64,000 nt of DNA from an uncultured Phocaeicola sp. Lineage in GTDB: Bacteria; Bacteroidota; Bacteroidia; Bacteroidales; Bacteroidaceae. The notes beneath the pieces were generated by a model that had not been told where the DNA came from, did not search any database, and saw nothing but the letters and a program-made list of their open reading frames with translations. The DNA is taken from assembly GCA_947581855.1 (NCBI GenBank), contig CANPVZ010000020.1, positions 1 through 64,000 of the forward strand. Reading direction: 5' to 3'. This document shows, piece after piece, positions 5,727 to 13,747 of this stretch; the stretch's first letter is position 1, and the number at the start of each line of letters is the position of its first letter. The translations under genes were made by a program, and so were the position numbers.

Positions 5727-7607
5727 TTAGAAAAGGGCAGGGCTGCCGGATTTTTCTTTCGATGCGGCGATGCGTTCTTCTTCCTCGATCATAATGCAGT
5801 GTCCCTCTTCGTTCACCCACCGGATGTTTTGCCACTGGATATGGGCGGGTCCTTTGCAGGTGAACCCCTTTTGAGCGTCATAGACATCGTCCACTTGGCA
5901 AGGCTGGTAACGTCCGCTTACAATGTCGTAGAACAAGGTACATTCTCCCCGTGTCCCGAGGTGTTTGAAGCGTACTTTATCCACATAGATGGTGGTGACA
6001 TGCAGTTCATCGTCCCGGTCGACCACGAAACAGTAGTCGGCTTTGTTTCCGAAATCGGCGGAACCGTTGATATCGTTCATCTCCACCCGTCGTTTTTTGC
6101 CGTCGAGGTTTGCCCGGTTCACTTTTCGTGGATGGGCCACAAGGAGAACCATACAGTGGTTCTGCCGGGCGAAACGTACCAGCCGGTTAAGTAGCGATGA
6201 GAGGTATTGCAGTTCGGTTTGCCCTTCGGCAAGCCTTTGCTCGATCCGGTTCAGCGGGTCGATGACCAGGATGCGGATACCCCGTCGGGCTACGAGTTGG
6301 TGGGCGATATGCAGGATGTTGTCCAGCGTATAGTCTTCGTCCATTCCGGGCATGATGTGGCAAATATTATCGTTGAGCCATTGGGAGACTCCGTGGAAGA
6401 GTCGGTCGGTCATTTTCGGACTGCGCTGGAAAGGGTATCCGGTGAGCTTCTCCGAAAGTTTGCGTAAATGATAGGTGAAAGGGTCATTCTCCGGCGAGAA
6501 ATAGGCCGCTTTCCATTCATGACGCAAGCAAAGCCGTAAGACGATTTCATCAATGAATTCGCTTTTTCCTTCACCGGGACGTCCGGTGACAACCATAAAA
6601 CGTCCGGGCTCGAAGCTGACCAGTTTGTCGAAGTTAGCCAGCCCGGTTTCTGCTCCGTGTTGCAGCCCGTTTTCGAAAAGAGCCAGAAAATCGTCGGCTG
6701 CGTCGGAAACGGTAAACATACCGGTAATGGGCAGTTCGGAGGCTGTTTCCACACAATGCCGTACACTGTCGGCGCCGTGACGTGTCAGTTCGTCGTTGGC
6801 ATCCTTGCAGTCATCGCTCCAATGTACCAAGCGGCAACGTTCGATGCCGAGTCTGCGCACCAGCTCGTCACGCAACTGTATGCCCACCGTATCGGCGTCG
6901 AGTGCCAGGATAATCGTCTTCTTATCCTCGAAGTGCGTTTCCACGAAACGGTCGAGCCAATGAAGATTGCTTTGGCCTCCGTTGGGTACGCTGACGGTTT
7001 CGGGAAAGCCGCACTGAATCAGGGTGAGGGTGTCAAACTCGCCTTCGGTAATGTAGCAGATACCGCTTCCCAGTATAGAGTCGATGTTGTAAGGAATCAG
7101 TTCTGCCCCGCGATGAAGCCGGAAGCGTTTGTCGAGCGTCCGGTATTTGCTGTTGATCAGTATGCCGCGGTCGAAATAATTGAATGCCATGCATAGTTCG
7201 GGTTGGTTTCCGGTCGTCATGTTTACCCATTGTCCGGTAACCTTTGCCTTGTATAACGTTTCTTTCGAGAGACCGCGGTGCAGGGTAAGATACTCTTCGA
7301 TGGGTGGAAGCAGGGTGAGGAATTCCGGGTGCCATTCGGGACGCGGATGTCCGTTTGCGGAAGGTTTCATCCGGCGTGCCTCTTCAATGCGTCGGTTACG
7401 TTCTTCCCGTTGGCGTTCTTCGTTTTCGTGGGGGATGTACCCTTTTTCGCCGCAATGGTGACAATACCACAGGCCGGTGTCGAGATCGAGGCTGACGGAA
7501 CGGTCGTCGGGATGTGAACGGGTGTCTTTACATTTAGGGCAGACACAGTGAATTTTGCCGGATATACGCTGGTGGGTATCAAAACCGTATTTTTTAAAGT
7601 TTCGCAT
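5727..7607 (-). CDS. Primase-helicase of T7 gp4/Twinkle type
   Basis: A 626-residue protein joining a primase and a DnaB-family helicase. A zinc finger (C23, C26, C49, C52) is followed by a TOPRIM fold (about 180-290) with YITEGEFD and ALDADTVG as its acidic metal-binding motifs. The C-terminal RecA-like helicase has Walker A GRPGEGKSE near residue 345, a hydrophobic ILVIDPLNR Walker B and LLVAHPRK. It should unwind DNA and lay primers at a fork. This layout is typical of phages and plasmids rather than the chromosomal DnaB/DnaG pair. The gene's upstream gap carries a tandem array, and the DUF4373 gene lies upstream in the same direction. Confidence 0.9.
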   Translation of the reverse strand: MRNFKKYGFDTHQRISGKIHCVCPKCKDTRSHPDDRSVSLDLDTGLWYCHHCGEKGYIPHENEERQREERNRRIEEARRMKPSANGHPRPEWHPEFLTLLPPIEEYLTLHRGLSKETLYKAKVTGQWVNMTTGNQPELCMAFNYFDRGILINSKYRTLDKRFRLHRGAELIPYNIDSILGSGICYITEGEFDTLTLIQCGFPETVSVPNGGQSNLHWLDRFVETHFEDKKTIILALDADTVGIQLRDELVRRLGIERCRLVHWSDDCKDANDELTRHGADSVRHCVETASELPITGMFTVSDAADDFLALFENGLQHGAETGLANFDKLVSFEPGRFMVVTGRPGEGKSEFIDEIVLRLCLRHEWKAAYFSPENDPFTYHLRKLSEKLTGYPFQRSPKMTDRLFHGVSQWLNDNICHIMPGMDEDYTLDNILHIAHQLVARRGIRILVIDPLNRIEQRLAEGQTELQYLSSLLNRLVRFARQNHCMVLLVAHPRKVNRANLDGKKRRVEMNDINGSADFGNKADYCFVVDRDDELHVTTIYVDKVRFKHLGTRGECTLFYDIVSGRYQPCQVDDVYDAQKGFTCKGPAHIQWQNIRWVNEEGHCIMIEEEERIAASKEKSGSPALF

Positions 7608-7625
7608 AAAATTGAATTATTAAAA

Positions 7626-7796
7626 GTTTTATTTAATCTGTTGATTGTTAGGTGTTTTATTTAGCCTGTCGATTGTTAGATATTTTAATTTAACCTGTTG
7701 ATTGTTAGGTGTTTTATTTAATCTGTCGATTGCTAGATACTTTTACTTAACTTGTTGATTATTAAGTGTTTTATTTAACCTATTGAATAATTAAAA
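7626..7796. repeat. 28-30-bp tandem array in the intergenic gap
   Basis: Six units of the type GTTTTATTTAATCTGTTGAT + TGTTAGGT: 7626-7653, 7654-7682, 7683-7710, 7711-7740, 7741-7767 and 7768-7796, with part of a seventh entering the stop of the DUF4373 gene. Odd and even units differ in the same way (TTGATTGTTAGGT versus TCGATTGTTAGATA), so the array grew by copying 57-bp pairs. It fills the space just upstream of the primase-helicase start. Confidence 0.8.
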
Positions 7797-7799
7797 GTA

Positions 7800-8885
7800 T
7801 TATTTAATCTGTGGTGAGTTCCCATAAAAGTCACTCCATTCGTCGCAGGCATCATTCCATACGGCGTTAGGAGAAGGCCGGGGAGGTGCCGAGGAAGGGA
7901 TGGGACGTCCGTTGGCATACCTGATACCATCCATCCTATCTTCGTAAAGATAAGGGTTGGAGCGTAGATTGACGGCCTTCCTGTCCGGTTTGATTTGGCT
8001 GAGACAGGCTTTGAGCGCTTGTCCCGATTTAGAGGAGATCTTGACAAAAGAGTTGAAATAGTACCGGGCTTCGTCCGTAGCCGTTATATTTCCGGCCGTG
8101 TCGTAAGCTACGATATGCAGCATGAATTGTCGGACTGCGTTCTCCCAGTTGTTCATCAGTAATTTTCCGTATCCCGATTGCAGGCACACGATCTCTTGCC
8201 AGGCCGTGTGGTTTGAATCCAGTAGGGGAAGGATATAAGGAAACCAGGAATAATGCTGGAATTTCCCAGTCCAGTCTGGAAGGTTCGTATTATTATTTAT
8301 TTCTTTCTTATCTTTCTTTCTTCTTACGCACGCGCGTTGGAGACCCTCAACCGATGGCTGTAGGGACGTTGGTTCGTCTTCAACTGATGGCTGTAGGGAC
8401 GTCGGTTCATTTTCAACCGATGGCTGTGGGGACGTCGGTTCGTCTTCAACTGATAACTGTAGAAATGTCGGTTCATCTCCAATCGATGGCTGTAAAGAAT
8501 TGGATGGAGAAACTTGCCTCGGCTGTTCGGTGGTTTCGGAAAACGTGCAGGAGCCTTTTTTCTTCTTTTTCGGAGACAGGCTCTTATCGGTTTTCTTTTC
8601 GATGGATGTGTCCCCGGGGCGTCTGGATGCCAGAGATACCTTGCCGTCCGGTGCAGTGATAAAAAGTTCGTATTGGTCTAGTAGCTGCTGGATGTGCCGT
8701 GAGTTCAGCCTTCTGCTTTTAAGCTCTTTAATAAGTTGTTGTCGGGGATAGCTTCCGTTTCCCCAACATTCGATACGTTCGCACAGTCTCCAGTATAGTC
8801 CGACTCCGAAGCATCCCATATCGTCAATGACTTTTTCTATGCGAGGGTCTAAACTCGCTTTACCATAATGTTTCATCCATTCCAT
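7800..8885 (-). CDS. DUF4373 (Lin1244/Lin1753-like) protein with 11-residue repeats
   Basis: A 361-residue protein. Residues 1-85 match the DUF4373 / Lin1244-Lin1753-like N-terminal domain (MEWMKHYGKASLDPRIEKVI, GCFGVGLYWRLCERI), common in replication-initiation-like proteins of phages and mobile elements. Residues about 130-180 are four and a half copies of LQPSVEDEPTS. The rest (about 200-330) resembles the C-terminal region often found in such Bacteroides proteins (HYSWFPYILPLL, NWENAVRQFMLHI, ARYYFNSFVKI). The ATG at 8876 is an alternative start. Being directly upstream of the primase-helicase in the same direction, it may help load it, in the manner of a DnaD/DnaT-like protein; this is inference. 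Confidence 0.75.
   Translation of the reverse strand: MEWMKHYGKASLDPRIEKVIDDMGCFGVGLYWRLCERIECWGNGSYPRQQLIKELKSRRLNSRHIQQLLDQYELFITAPDGKVSLASRRPGDTSIEKKTDKSLSPKKKKKGSCTFSETTEQPRQVSPSNSLQPSIGDEPTFLQLSVEDEPTSPQPSVENEPTSLQPSVEDEPTSLQPSVEGLQRACVRRKKDKKEINNNTNLPDWTGKFQHYSWFPYILPLLDSNHTAWQEIVCLQSGYGKLLMNNWENAVRQFMLHIVAYDTAGNITATDEARYYFNSFVKISSKSGQALKACLSQIKPDRKAVNLRSNPYLYEDRMDGIRYANGRPIPSSAPPRPSPNAVWNDACDEWSDFYGNSPQIK
8345..8497. repeat. 33-bp coding minisatellite
   Basis: Units at 8345-8377, 8378-8410, 8411-8443, 8444-8476 and a partial one at 8477-8497 encode the 11-residue LQPSVEDEPTS repeats of the DUF4373 protein. Because 33 is a multiple of three, unit gain or loss would keep the frame and change only linker length. 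Confidence 0.85.
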
Positions 8886-9026
8886 TCTCTGTATAATTTT
8901 TATTGTGTTTCTATCCGTTTGACGCCGTAAAAGTAGACAAAGGGGAATAGATAACGTGTATGATTTCCTTTACATACACATCTGCTTTAAAAAGATTGTA
9001 AATAACCATATTTAACATTTTAAAAG

Positions 9027-9340
9027 ATGAAAACTACCTTATTGTTTGCCCCTTTGGGTGAATATGTGAGCGGTATTATTGCAAAAGAGAGAGGTCTTGT
9101 ACGCCATTTGCGTACGGAAGTAGGAATGGGCGCCCGGGTAATCAGCCTGATGAAAAAAGGGCGATTCGCGATTCGATGTATATGCGTTTCTTCGCATACC
9201 GTCGTCTTTCAGCCCTCAGTAAAGAAGATTGGATGAAAGAGTGGAATTTGTTGGGCGAGGTTATCTGGCAGCTTCCTGACGAGGAGGTTGAGGATTTTCT
9301 GAAAGAAGCCAAACATATAGGTTTGAAACGGAAAGTTTGA
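9027..9340 (+). pseudogene. Frameshifted small hypothetical gene
   Basis: The first frame reads MKTTLLFAPLGEYVSGIIAK ... SLMKKGRFAIR and then loses homology. A second frame continues from 9176 as MYMRFFAYRRLSALSKEDWM and runs to TGA at 9340 (ending HIGLKRKV). Joined, they give about 104 residues of one soluble helical protein. The break coincides with two copies of the heptamer GCGATTC (9161-9174); a third copy would give ...RFAIRDSMYMRFF... in one frame. I recall a similar intact hypothetical protein in this position in other Bacteroides. Function is unknown. The break may be true decay, slip-strand variation or a base error. Confidence 0.75.
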
Positions 9341-9469
9341 TGTCCATCCGGATTCCGACGCGCTTTTCTTGACTGTGGTTCCCGGTATGTTTACAGGCGC
9401 GGATGAAGATCCGGATTCGGATAAGGAGACGTGTGCTGAATAAAAAATCCATCCTGAATAAAAAAATCC

Positions 9470-11545
9470 ATGAAACATCGTGATGATACAGGTCTTTTCG
9501 ACTACCAGATTGAAATGAAAGGCTCCCTGTATGATAGTTGGGAGAAGGTACGTTCGGTGATGTGCCAGATGCCCACGGGTACGGGTAAGACCCACCTGCT
9601 GGTGTCGGTAGTTCGCGACTTCGTGCGTTCGGAGAGCAGTCCGGTGTGGATTGTAGCTCACCGTATCGAACTGATTGACCAAATATCGGACGTGCTTTCT
9701 CAGTATGGGGTGCCTCATGGTCGGATTGTGAGCGGTTTTCCGCGTAGCGGGGAGCGCGTTCAGGTAGCCTCCGTTCAGACCTTATCTTCGTTGTTTGGAG
9801 CGGGGAAAAGAATGGCAGAGGTGGATGTGGAAAATGTGTCAGGAGAGAAAACAGCAACGGAAAAGAGGGTAGCGGCGAAAGTGTCAGCAGAAAAAACTGC
9901 AACGGAAAAGAAGGCGGTCGAGAATGTCTCAATGGAGAAGACAGCAGTAGAGGAGGAGTCAGCCGAAAAAACAGCAGCAGGGATCGGATTTGCGGATACG
10001 AACGGGTGTTTCCCTTCTCCGGGGCTTCTGGTCATCGACGAGGCGCATCATTCCCCTGCAAAGAGTTATCTGCGTTTATGGGAGCTTTTTCCGGAGGCTT
10101 ACAAACTGGGTATGACGGCGACTCCCTGCCGTTTGAACCGTGGCGGTTTTACCCGTTTGTTCGATAAGCTCCTGACCTCCTGGTCCGTCACCCGCTTTAT
10201 CGAAGAAGGACGGCTGTCTCTTTTCGACTACCTGAGCGTTCGTCCGGACAGTGCGGCGCAGCGTCTTGTGGACGGACTCTCGAAGCGGGGTGTCGATGGC
10301 GATTATTCATTGAAGGAACTGGGTAGGGTTATCGACAGCCCGTCGTCGATAGAGCATCTGTACCGTTCCTACGAAGCGTTTGCGAACGGCAAGAAGGGTA
10401 TCATTTATGCGGTGAACCGTTCCCACAGCATTCATATCCGTGATTACTACCGTTCCCGCGGAGTCCGTATCGTGTCGATTGACAGTCTTACTCCGTCCGT
10501 TGAACGTCGGGAATGCGTGGAGCGTTATTCTCGGGGTGAGATTGATGTGATAGTGAATGTGGACATCTTCTCGGAGGGTTTCGATTGTCCTGCTGTGGAG
10601 TTTATCCAGTTGGCGCGTCCGACTCTTTCTCTTTCGAAATATCTTCAGCAGGTTGGCCGCGGTTTGCGTGTCCATTCCGGTAAAGTCCGTACGGTTATTT
10701 TGGACCAGGTGGGCCTTTACCTTCAGTTCGGTCTTCCCTCGGATGAGCGCGATTGGGAATGTCTGTTCACGGGCCTTCATCGAGGGAAAGGATTCAAGTC
10801 GGCAGAGAGGGAGGCTTTTCTGGAACGTCACGCCGTTTCGGAGGATGCCCGCTTCTCGTCTTTGGAGATGACCGTTGTGGAGGGTTATGAGGATTTTCTT
10901 CGGCGGTGTGCCAACCGTAAGGCTGAGGTGGAGGTTTACGAAGAAGAAGGCTTGTATGGTTTACGGAAGGGTGATGTGGTGATTCTTCCTGCGGTTTATT
11001 GTTCTATCTCTTCCTTTGCGGATGGTTATGGGGTCGTCACATATTCGTGTGGCCGTTGCGGTATTGTCACGTTGAAAGGGAATTTGCTTCCTCTTCCCAA
11101 ATGCCGTAAGATAGAACTGTACAGTGGTGGTCTGGCGTATGTGGAGGAATCTCCTTTGATTCGTTATTACGTCGATTTGAAAACCTTTGATCGTTATGAT
11201 AGTCGGCCAAAGCTCTTTAGACTGGATTTTCTGGAGTTTGTATATTACGAAGGTCATTATCACCTTCGTCTTCACCGTCGCGGATGGAAAATACTTCCTA
11301 GTTTCACAGAAGAAGACATGCAACTAGAGGGTGATTTGTTTTTCCGGGGTGGTATCTTTATCCATCGCAGCGCCCCTTCTGTAGTTTATTGGTATGAGTA
11401 TACGGATGGTGACGGATGCTTGATCGGTTCCGACCGTAATGAGGATCTTTATCTATGTGCGCCCGGTAAGGCGCCTGTATATTATGGCGTGAAGAAGTGG
11501 ATGGAGAATGCCAGGAAATGGAATTTTATAAAGTGCTTAAAATGA
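9470..11545 (+). CDS. SF2 DEAD/DEAH-box helicase with an inserted repeat
   Basis: A 691-residue superfamily 2 helicase-like ATPase. Motif I is MPTGTGKT (K40), Ia region IVAHRIELI, motif II VIDEAHH (D190-H193), motif III GMTATP, and the second RecA domain carries VDIFSEGFDCP and motif VI QQVGRGLR. A 15-residue repeat rich in Glu, Lys, Thr and Ala (about 120-172) is inserted between motifs I and II, where related helicases have a short link. The C-terminal 260 residues are a family-specific region without a domain I know. It resembles UvrB/RecQ-like helicases of mobile elements. A duplicated CTGAATAAAAAATCCAT (9436-9452 and 9454-9470) abuts the start codon. Confidence 0.85.
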   Translation: MKHRDDTGLFDYQIEMKGSLYDSWEKVRSVMCQMPTGTGKTHLLVSVVRDFVRSESSPVWIVAHRIELIDQISDVLSQYGVPHGRIVSGFPRSGERVQVASVQTLSSLFGAGKRMAEVDVENVSGEKTATEKRVAAKVSAEKTATEKKAVENVSMEKTAVEEESAEKTAAGIGFADTNGCFPSPGLLVIDEAHHSPAKSYLRLWELFPEAYKLGMTATPCRLNRGGFTRLFDKLLTSWSVTRFIEEGRLSLFDYLSVRPDSAAQRLVDGLSKRGVDGDYSLKELGRVIDSPSSIEHLYRSYEAFANGKKGIIYAVNRSHSIHIRDYYRSRGVRIVSIDSLTPSVERRECVERYSRGEIDVIVNVDIFSEGFDCPAVEFIQLARPTLSLSKYLQQVGRGLRVHSGKVRTVILDQVGLYLQFGLPSDERDWECLFTGLHRGKGFKSAEREAFLERHAVSEDARFSSLEMTVVEGYEDFLRRCANRKAEVEVYEEEGLYGLRKGDVVILPAVYCSISSFADGYGVVTYSCGRCGIVTLKGNLLPLPKCRKIELYSGGLAYVEESPLIRYYVDLKTFDRYDSRPKLFRLDFLEFVYYEGHYHLRLHRRGWKILPSFTEEDMQLEGDLFFRGGIFIHRSAPSVVYWYEYTDGDGCLIGSDRNEDLYLCAPGKAPVYYGVKKWMENARKWNFIKCLK
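9827..9985. repeat. 45-bp coding repeat inside the helicase gene
   Basis: Full units at 9827-9871 and 9872-9916, a shortened one to about 9955 and a partial one to 9985 encode VENVSGEKTATEKRV-type repeats, always in frame. The repeat interrupts the ATPase core between Walker A and Walker B. Confidence 0.75.
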
Positions 11546-11571
11546 AATTACTATCATGAACGCATATCTAT

Positions 11572-11604
11572 GAAGGTGTCTGAAAAGGATACCTTCTTTT
11601 TTTA
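11572..11604 (+). terminator. Rho-independent terminator after the helicase gene
   Basis: GAAGGTGTC pairs with GATACCTTC (one G-T pair) around a short loop, followed by seven T residues. It also coincides with the left end of the IS1182 remnant, so the sequence may have been brought by the element. Confidence 0.65.
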
Positions 11605-12509
11605 TTATGCCGCCCGTTTATTATCCATTTTTATATTTAAACCCTCTTTGTTCTTCTCCATGATCACTTTTCGAGAAGTCATCCTACAGAAATAAGTAAA
11701 AATCAAAAGGAAGCTGACTTTTTTAGTCAGCTTCCTTAGGTTATGTGCAATGCCAAGCAGGGTAAACTCTGTCTTTACCTTCTCCAACCCTCTTAATCTA
11801 AACCGGTTTCATGCCGAGTCATGCTTTATCTGTGCAAAGACTGCTTCCGGTTCTATACATCGTCTGTTCCGATGATAAAGACCTTCCTCACTCAAGAGTT
11901 TTTCCCGCAAACCACAGGAATCCATATCCGGTAAGGTTTCCGGTGTCCTTTCCTGTTTATCCTGTTCGATATGTTTGTTAACCTTACTAAGGACTGCCTG
12001 TATTTTCGACTCCAGTCTTGCCTTGTTCTTTTCCACGCTGCCACGCCAGACAAAAGTGTAGCGGTTGGATGCAGATTCCACTTTGGTGCCATCGATATAC
12101 TGTACATCCAAACTGACATAGCCGGATTCCTGTAACAGCAGGACAATGGCTGAAAACAACGATTTTATTTTAAACGTTCTCCACGAAAATCATTGATCGT
12201 GCGGAAATCGGGAGTACTATTACCGGACAACCACATGAAGTGAATGTTCTCCTGCAAGGCCTTCTCTATTTTGCGGCAGGAATAGATATTGTTCAGGTAA
12301 GCATAAAACAGGACTTTGAGCATCATACGGGGATGGTAGCTGCTGGTGCCGCCTCCTTTATATGCCGAAAGCAGACTGCTGATATTCAAGACGTCTCCAA
12401 CACTGTTTACTACACGAACGGGATGATTGGGAGCTATCTTTTCAGATAAACTGACCGGAAAAAGTGCATTTTGGTTGGAAGTTAACTCTTTAAATACTAT
12501 CTTAGCCAT
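11605..12509 (-). pseudogene. IS1182-family transposase, broken and deleted
   Basis: The N-terminal frame starts at 12509 (MAKIVFKELTSNQNALFPVS), includes YHPRMMLKVLFYAYL and NDFRGERLK, and hits a stop at 12165. A frameshift near 12160 leads into a second frame (YVSLDVQYIDGTKVES, with the first catalytic Asp region). At DMDSCGLREKLLSEEGLYH the middle of the protein, including the second acidic region, has been deleted. A TGA at 11809-11811 interrupts IKHDSA / NRFRLRGLEKVKTE before the intact C-terminus. It has three independent lesions and cannot be active. Confidence 0.85.
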
Positions 12510-12608
12510 TGCTATAATGTTTGTTTGTTGCAACGGTAAGATAATACTTTTTACCGAAATAAACAATAGCAAAAGAGGCTATCCGACTTTTTGGACAGTC
12601 CCTTTCGT

Positions 12609-12616
12609 TATATTTG
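12609..12616 (+). promoter_or_regulatory. Possible promoter at the IS edge driving the acetyltransferase
   Basis: TATATTTG matches TAnnTTTG 67 bases before the vat-like ATG and lies just outside the IS right terminus. The nearest TTTG (12590-12593), inside the IS terminus, is only 15 bases away, shorter than the usual spacing. A hybrid promoter made by the insertion is possible. Confidence 0.35.
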
Positions 12617-12682
12617 CAGAGACTTAATTTTCTGCAAAATGAGAAGTAAAAGTTTAAATTAGAAAAATAAAAAAAGAATATT

Positions 12683-13351
12683 ATGAAACAAAATGAACCT
12701 CCAATTTGGAAAGATGGAATAATACCAACACCTGACAAGGTATTTCCCGTCCCTAATTTTAACCGAATGATATATATAAAGCCAACTATCAAAAATAAGA
12801 ATATTATAATTGGAGACTTTACTTATTTCAGTGATGTTAATTTTGAGAACCATGTCACTCATCACTATCCTTTTTGCAATGATAAACTGATTATTGGTAA
12901 ATTCTGTCAGATTGCATCGGGGGTGAACTTTGTAATGAATGGCAGTAATCATCAAATGAATGCCATTTCTACATTTCCTTTTTATATTTTTGAAGGTTGG
13001 AACCAGCAAATACCGCACCTGTCGGAAATGCCATTAAAAGGTGATACGATTGTGGGTAACGATGTTTGGATAGGTCAAAACGTCACGATTCTTCCTGGTG
13101 TTCATATTGGAGATGGCGCAATCATCGGAATGCAAAGTGTTGTAGGAAGTGATGTTCCTCCCTATACAATTGTTGCAGGAAACCCTGCAAAGCCTATCAG
13201 AAAACGTTTCGATGATGAATTGATAGAGATGTTATTAAAACTGGAATGGTGGAATAGGAGTATAGAGGAAATCAATCGTCTAATTCCTATATTGTCATGT
13301 AGTGACCTTGAAAAGGTAAAAAAGAAAATCTCAACTATGTTATCGGAGTGA
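12683..13351 (+). CDS. Vat-type xenobiotic acetyltransferase (streptogramin A class)
   Basis: A 222-residue left-handed beta-helix (hexapeptide) acetyltransferase. The layout follows the Vat group: HHYPFCNDKLIIGKFCQIAS, FVMNGSNHQM with the catalytic His, a loop with FPFYIFEGWNQQIP, then KGDTIVGNDVWIGQNVTILP, GDGAIIGMQSVV and GNPAKPIRKRF. Vat enzymes acetylate streptogramin A antibiotics using acetyl-CoA; the related type B CatB enzymes act on chloramphenicol. Its KFC..SG...NGSNH pattern and length favour Vat. The gene is much more AT-rich than the helicase upstream and adjoins an IS remnant, which suggests acquisition. Resistance is predicted, not shown. Confidence 0.85.
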   Translation: MKQNEPPIWKDGIIPTPDKVFPVPNFNRMIYIKPTIKNKNIIIGDFTYFSDVNFENHVTHHYPFCNDKLIIGKFCQIASGVNFVMNGSNHQMNAISTFPFYIFEGWNQQIPHLSEMPLKGDTIVGNDVWIGQNVTILPGVHIGDGAIIGMQSVVGSDVPPYTIVAGNPAKPIRKRFDDELIEMLLKLEWWNRSIEEINRLIPILSCSDLEKVKKKISTMLSE

Positions 13352-13747
13352 ATTGGTAAAACAAAGATTCAAATTATTAGAACCTCTGGAGGAATACTTT
13401 GAAGGGTAAAAAATAATTTAATAGGGGTGTCTGTTCAGAAAATTATTATGCTTTTGTTGTTAGAAAGAGTTATTTGACAGCATAACAATGCAAAACGCTG
13501 AAATTCACACGGTTGTTAAATCGTTATCCCTATTTTTCAAATACTCCGTTAAAAATATATTCTTCAATTGGTTAAGTCAAACCGTTGAAAATCTAAAATA
13601 AGTTTGGAAAGGACAAACAGGTAGGAGGACATGAAATAACCATGCAACAAAATTGCAAAAGAACCCTAACACCTTTATTTTATGGAAAAGAAGTGGATGT
13701 AAAATAAAAATAAAGCTTATCTTTGCACCTGAAATAGGACGTGATAA
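13352..13747. other. 396-bp gap before the metal-efflux genes
   Basis: No gene is supported. Near 13425-13445 the sequence GGTGTCTGTTCAGAAAATT is faintly like the IS left end. A good -7 element occurs at 13718-13725. The rest is plain AT-rich spacer. Confidence 0.5.
13718..13725 (+). promoter_or_regulatory. -7 element of the metal-efflux operon
   Basis: TATCTTTG is a perfect TAnnTTTG match, 23 bases before the DUF6769 ATG. No other good promoter occurs until 19987, so it may serve all four efflux genes. Confidence 0.6.

Larger units (their letters stand above)
11572..12603 (-). mobile_element. IS1182-family insertion sequence, internally deleted
   Basis: The element is bounded on the right by CGACTTTTTGGACAGTCC (12584-12601), whose inward reading CTGTCCAAAAAGTCGGATA resembles the left end GTGTCTGAAAAGGATACC near 11576-11593. 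The only gene is a broken transposase on the minus strand. At about 1.03 kb it is roughly 0.6-0.7 kb shorter than a full element of this type. The target duplication was not resolved. Confidence 0.7.

Noticed and set aside
5589..6194. 201-codon plus-strand open frame
   Set aside because: It overlaps the well-supported primase-helicase gene on the other strand and has no recognisable motif.
13425..13445. Second IS end (GGTGTCTGTTCAGAAAATT)
   Set aside because: Only a short partial match to the IS1182 left end, without a partner or target duplication.
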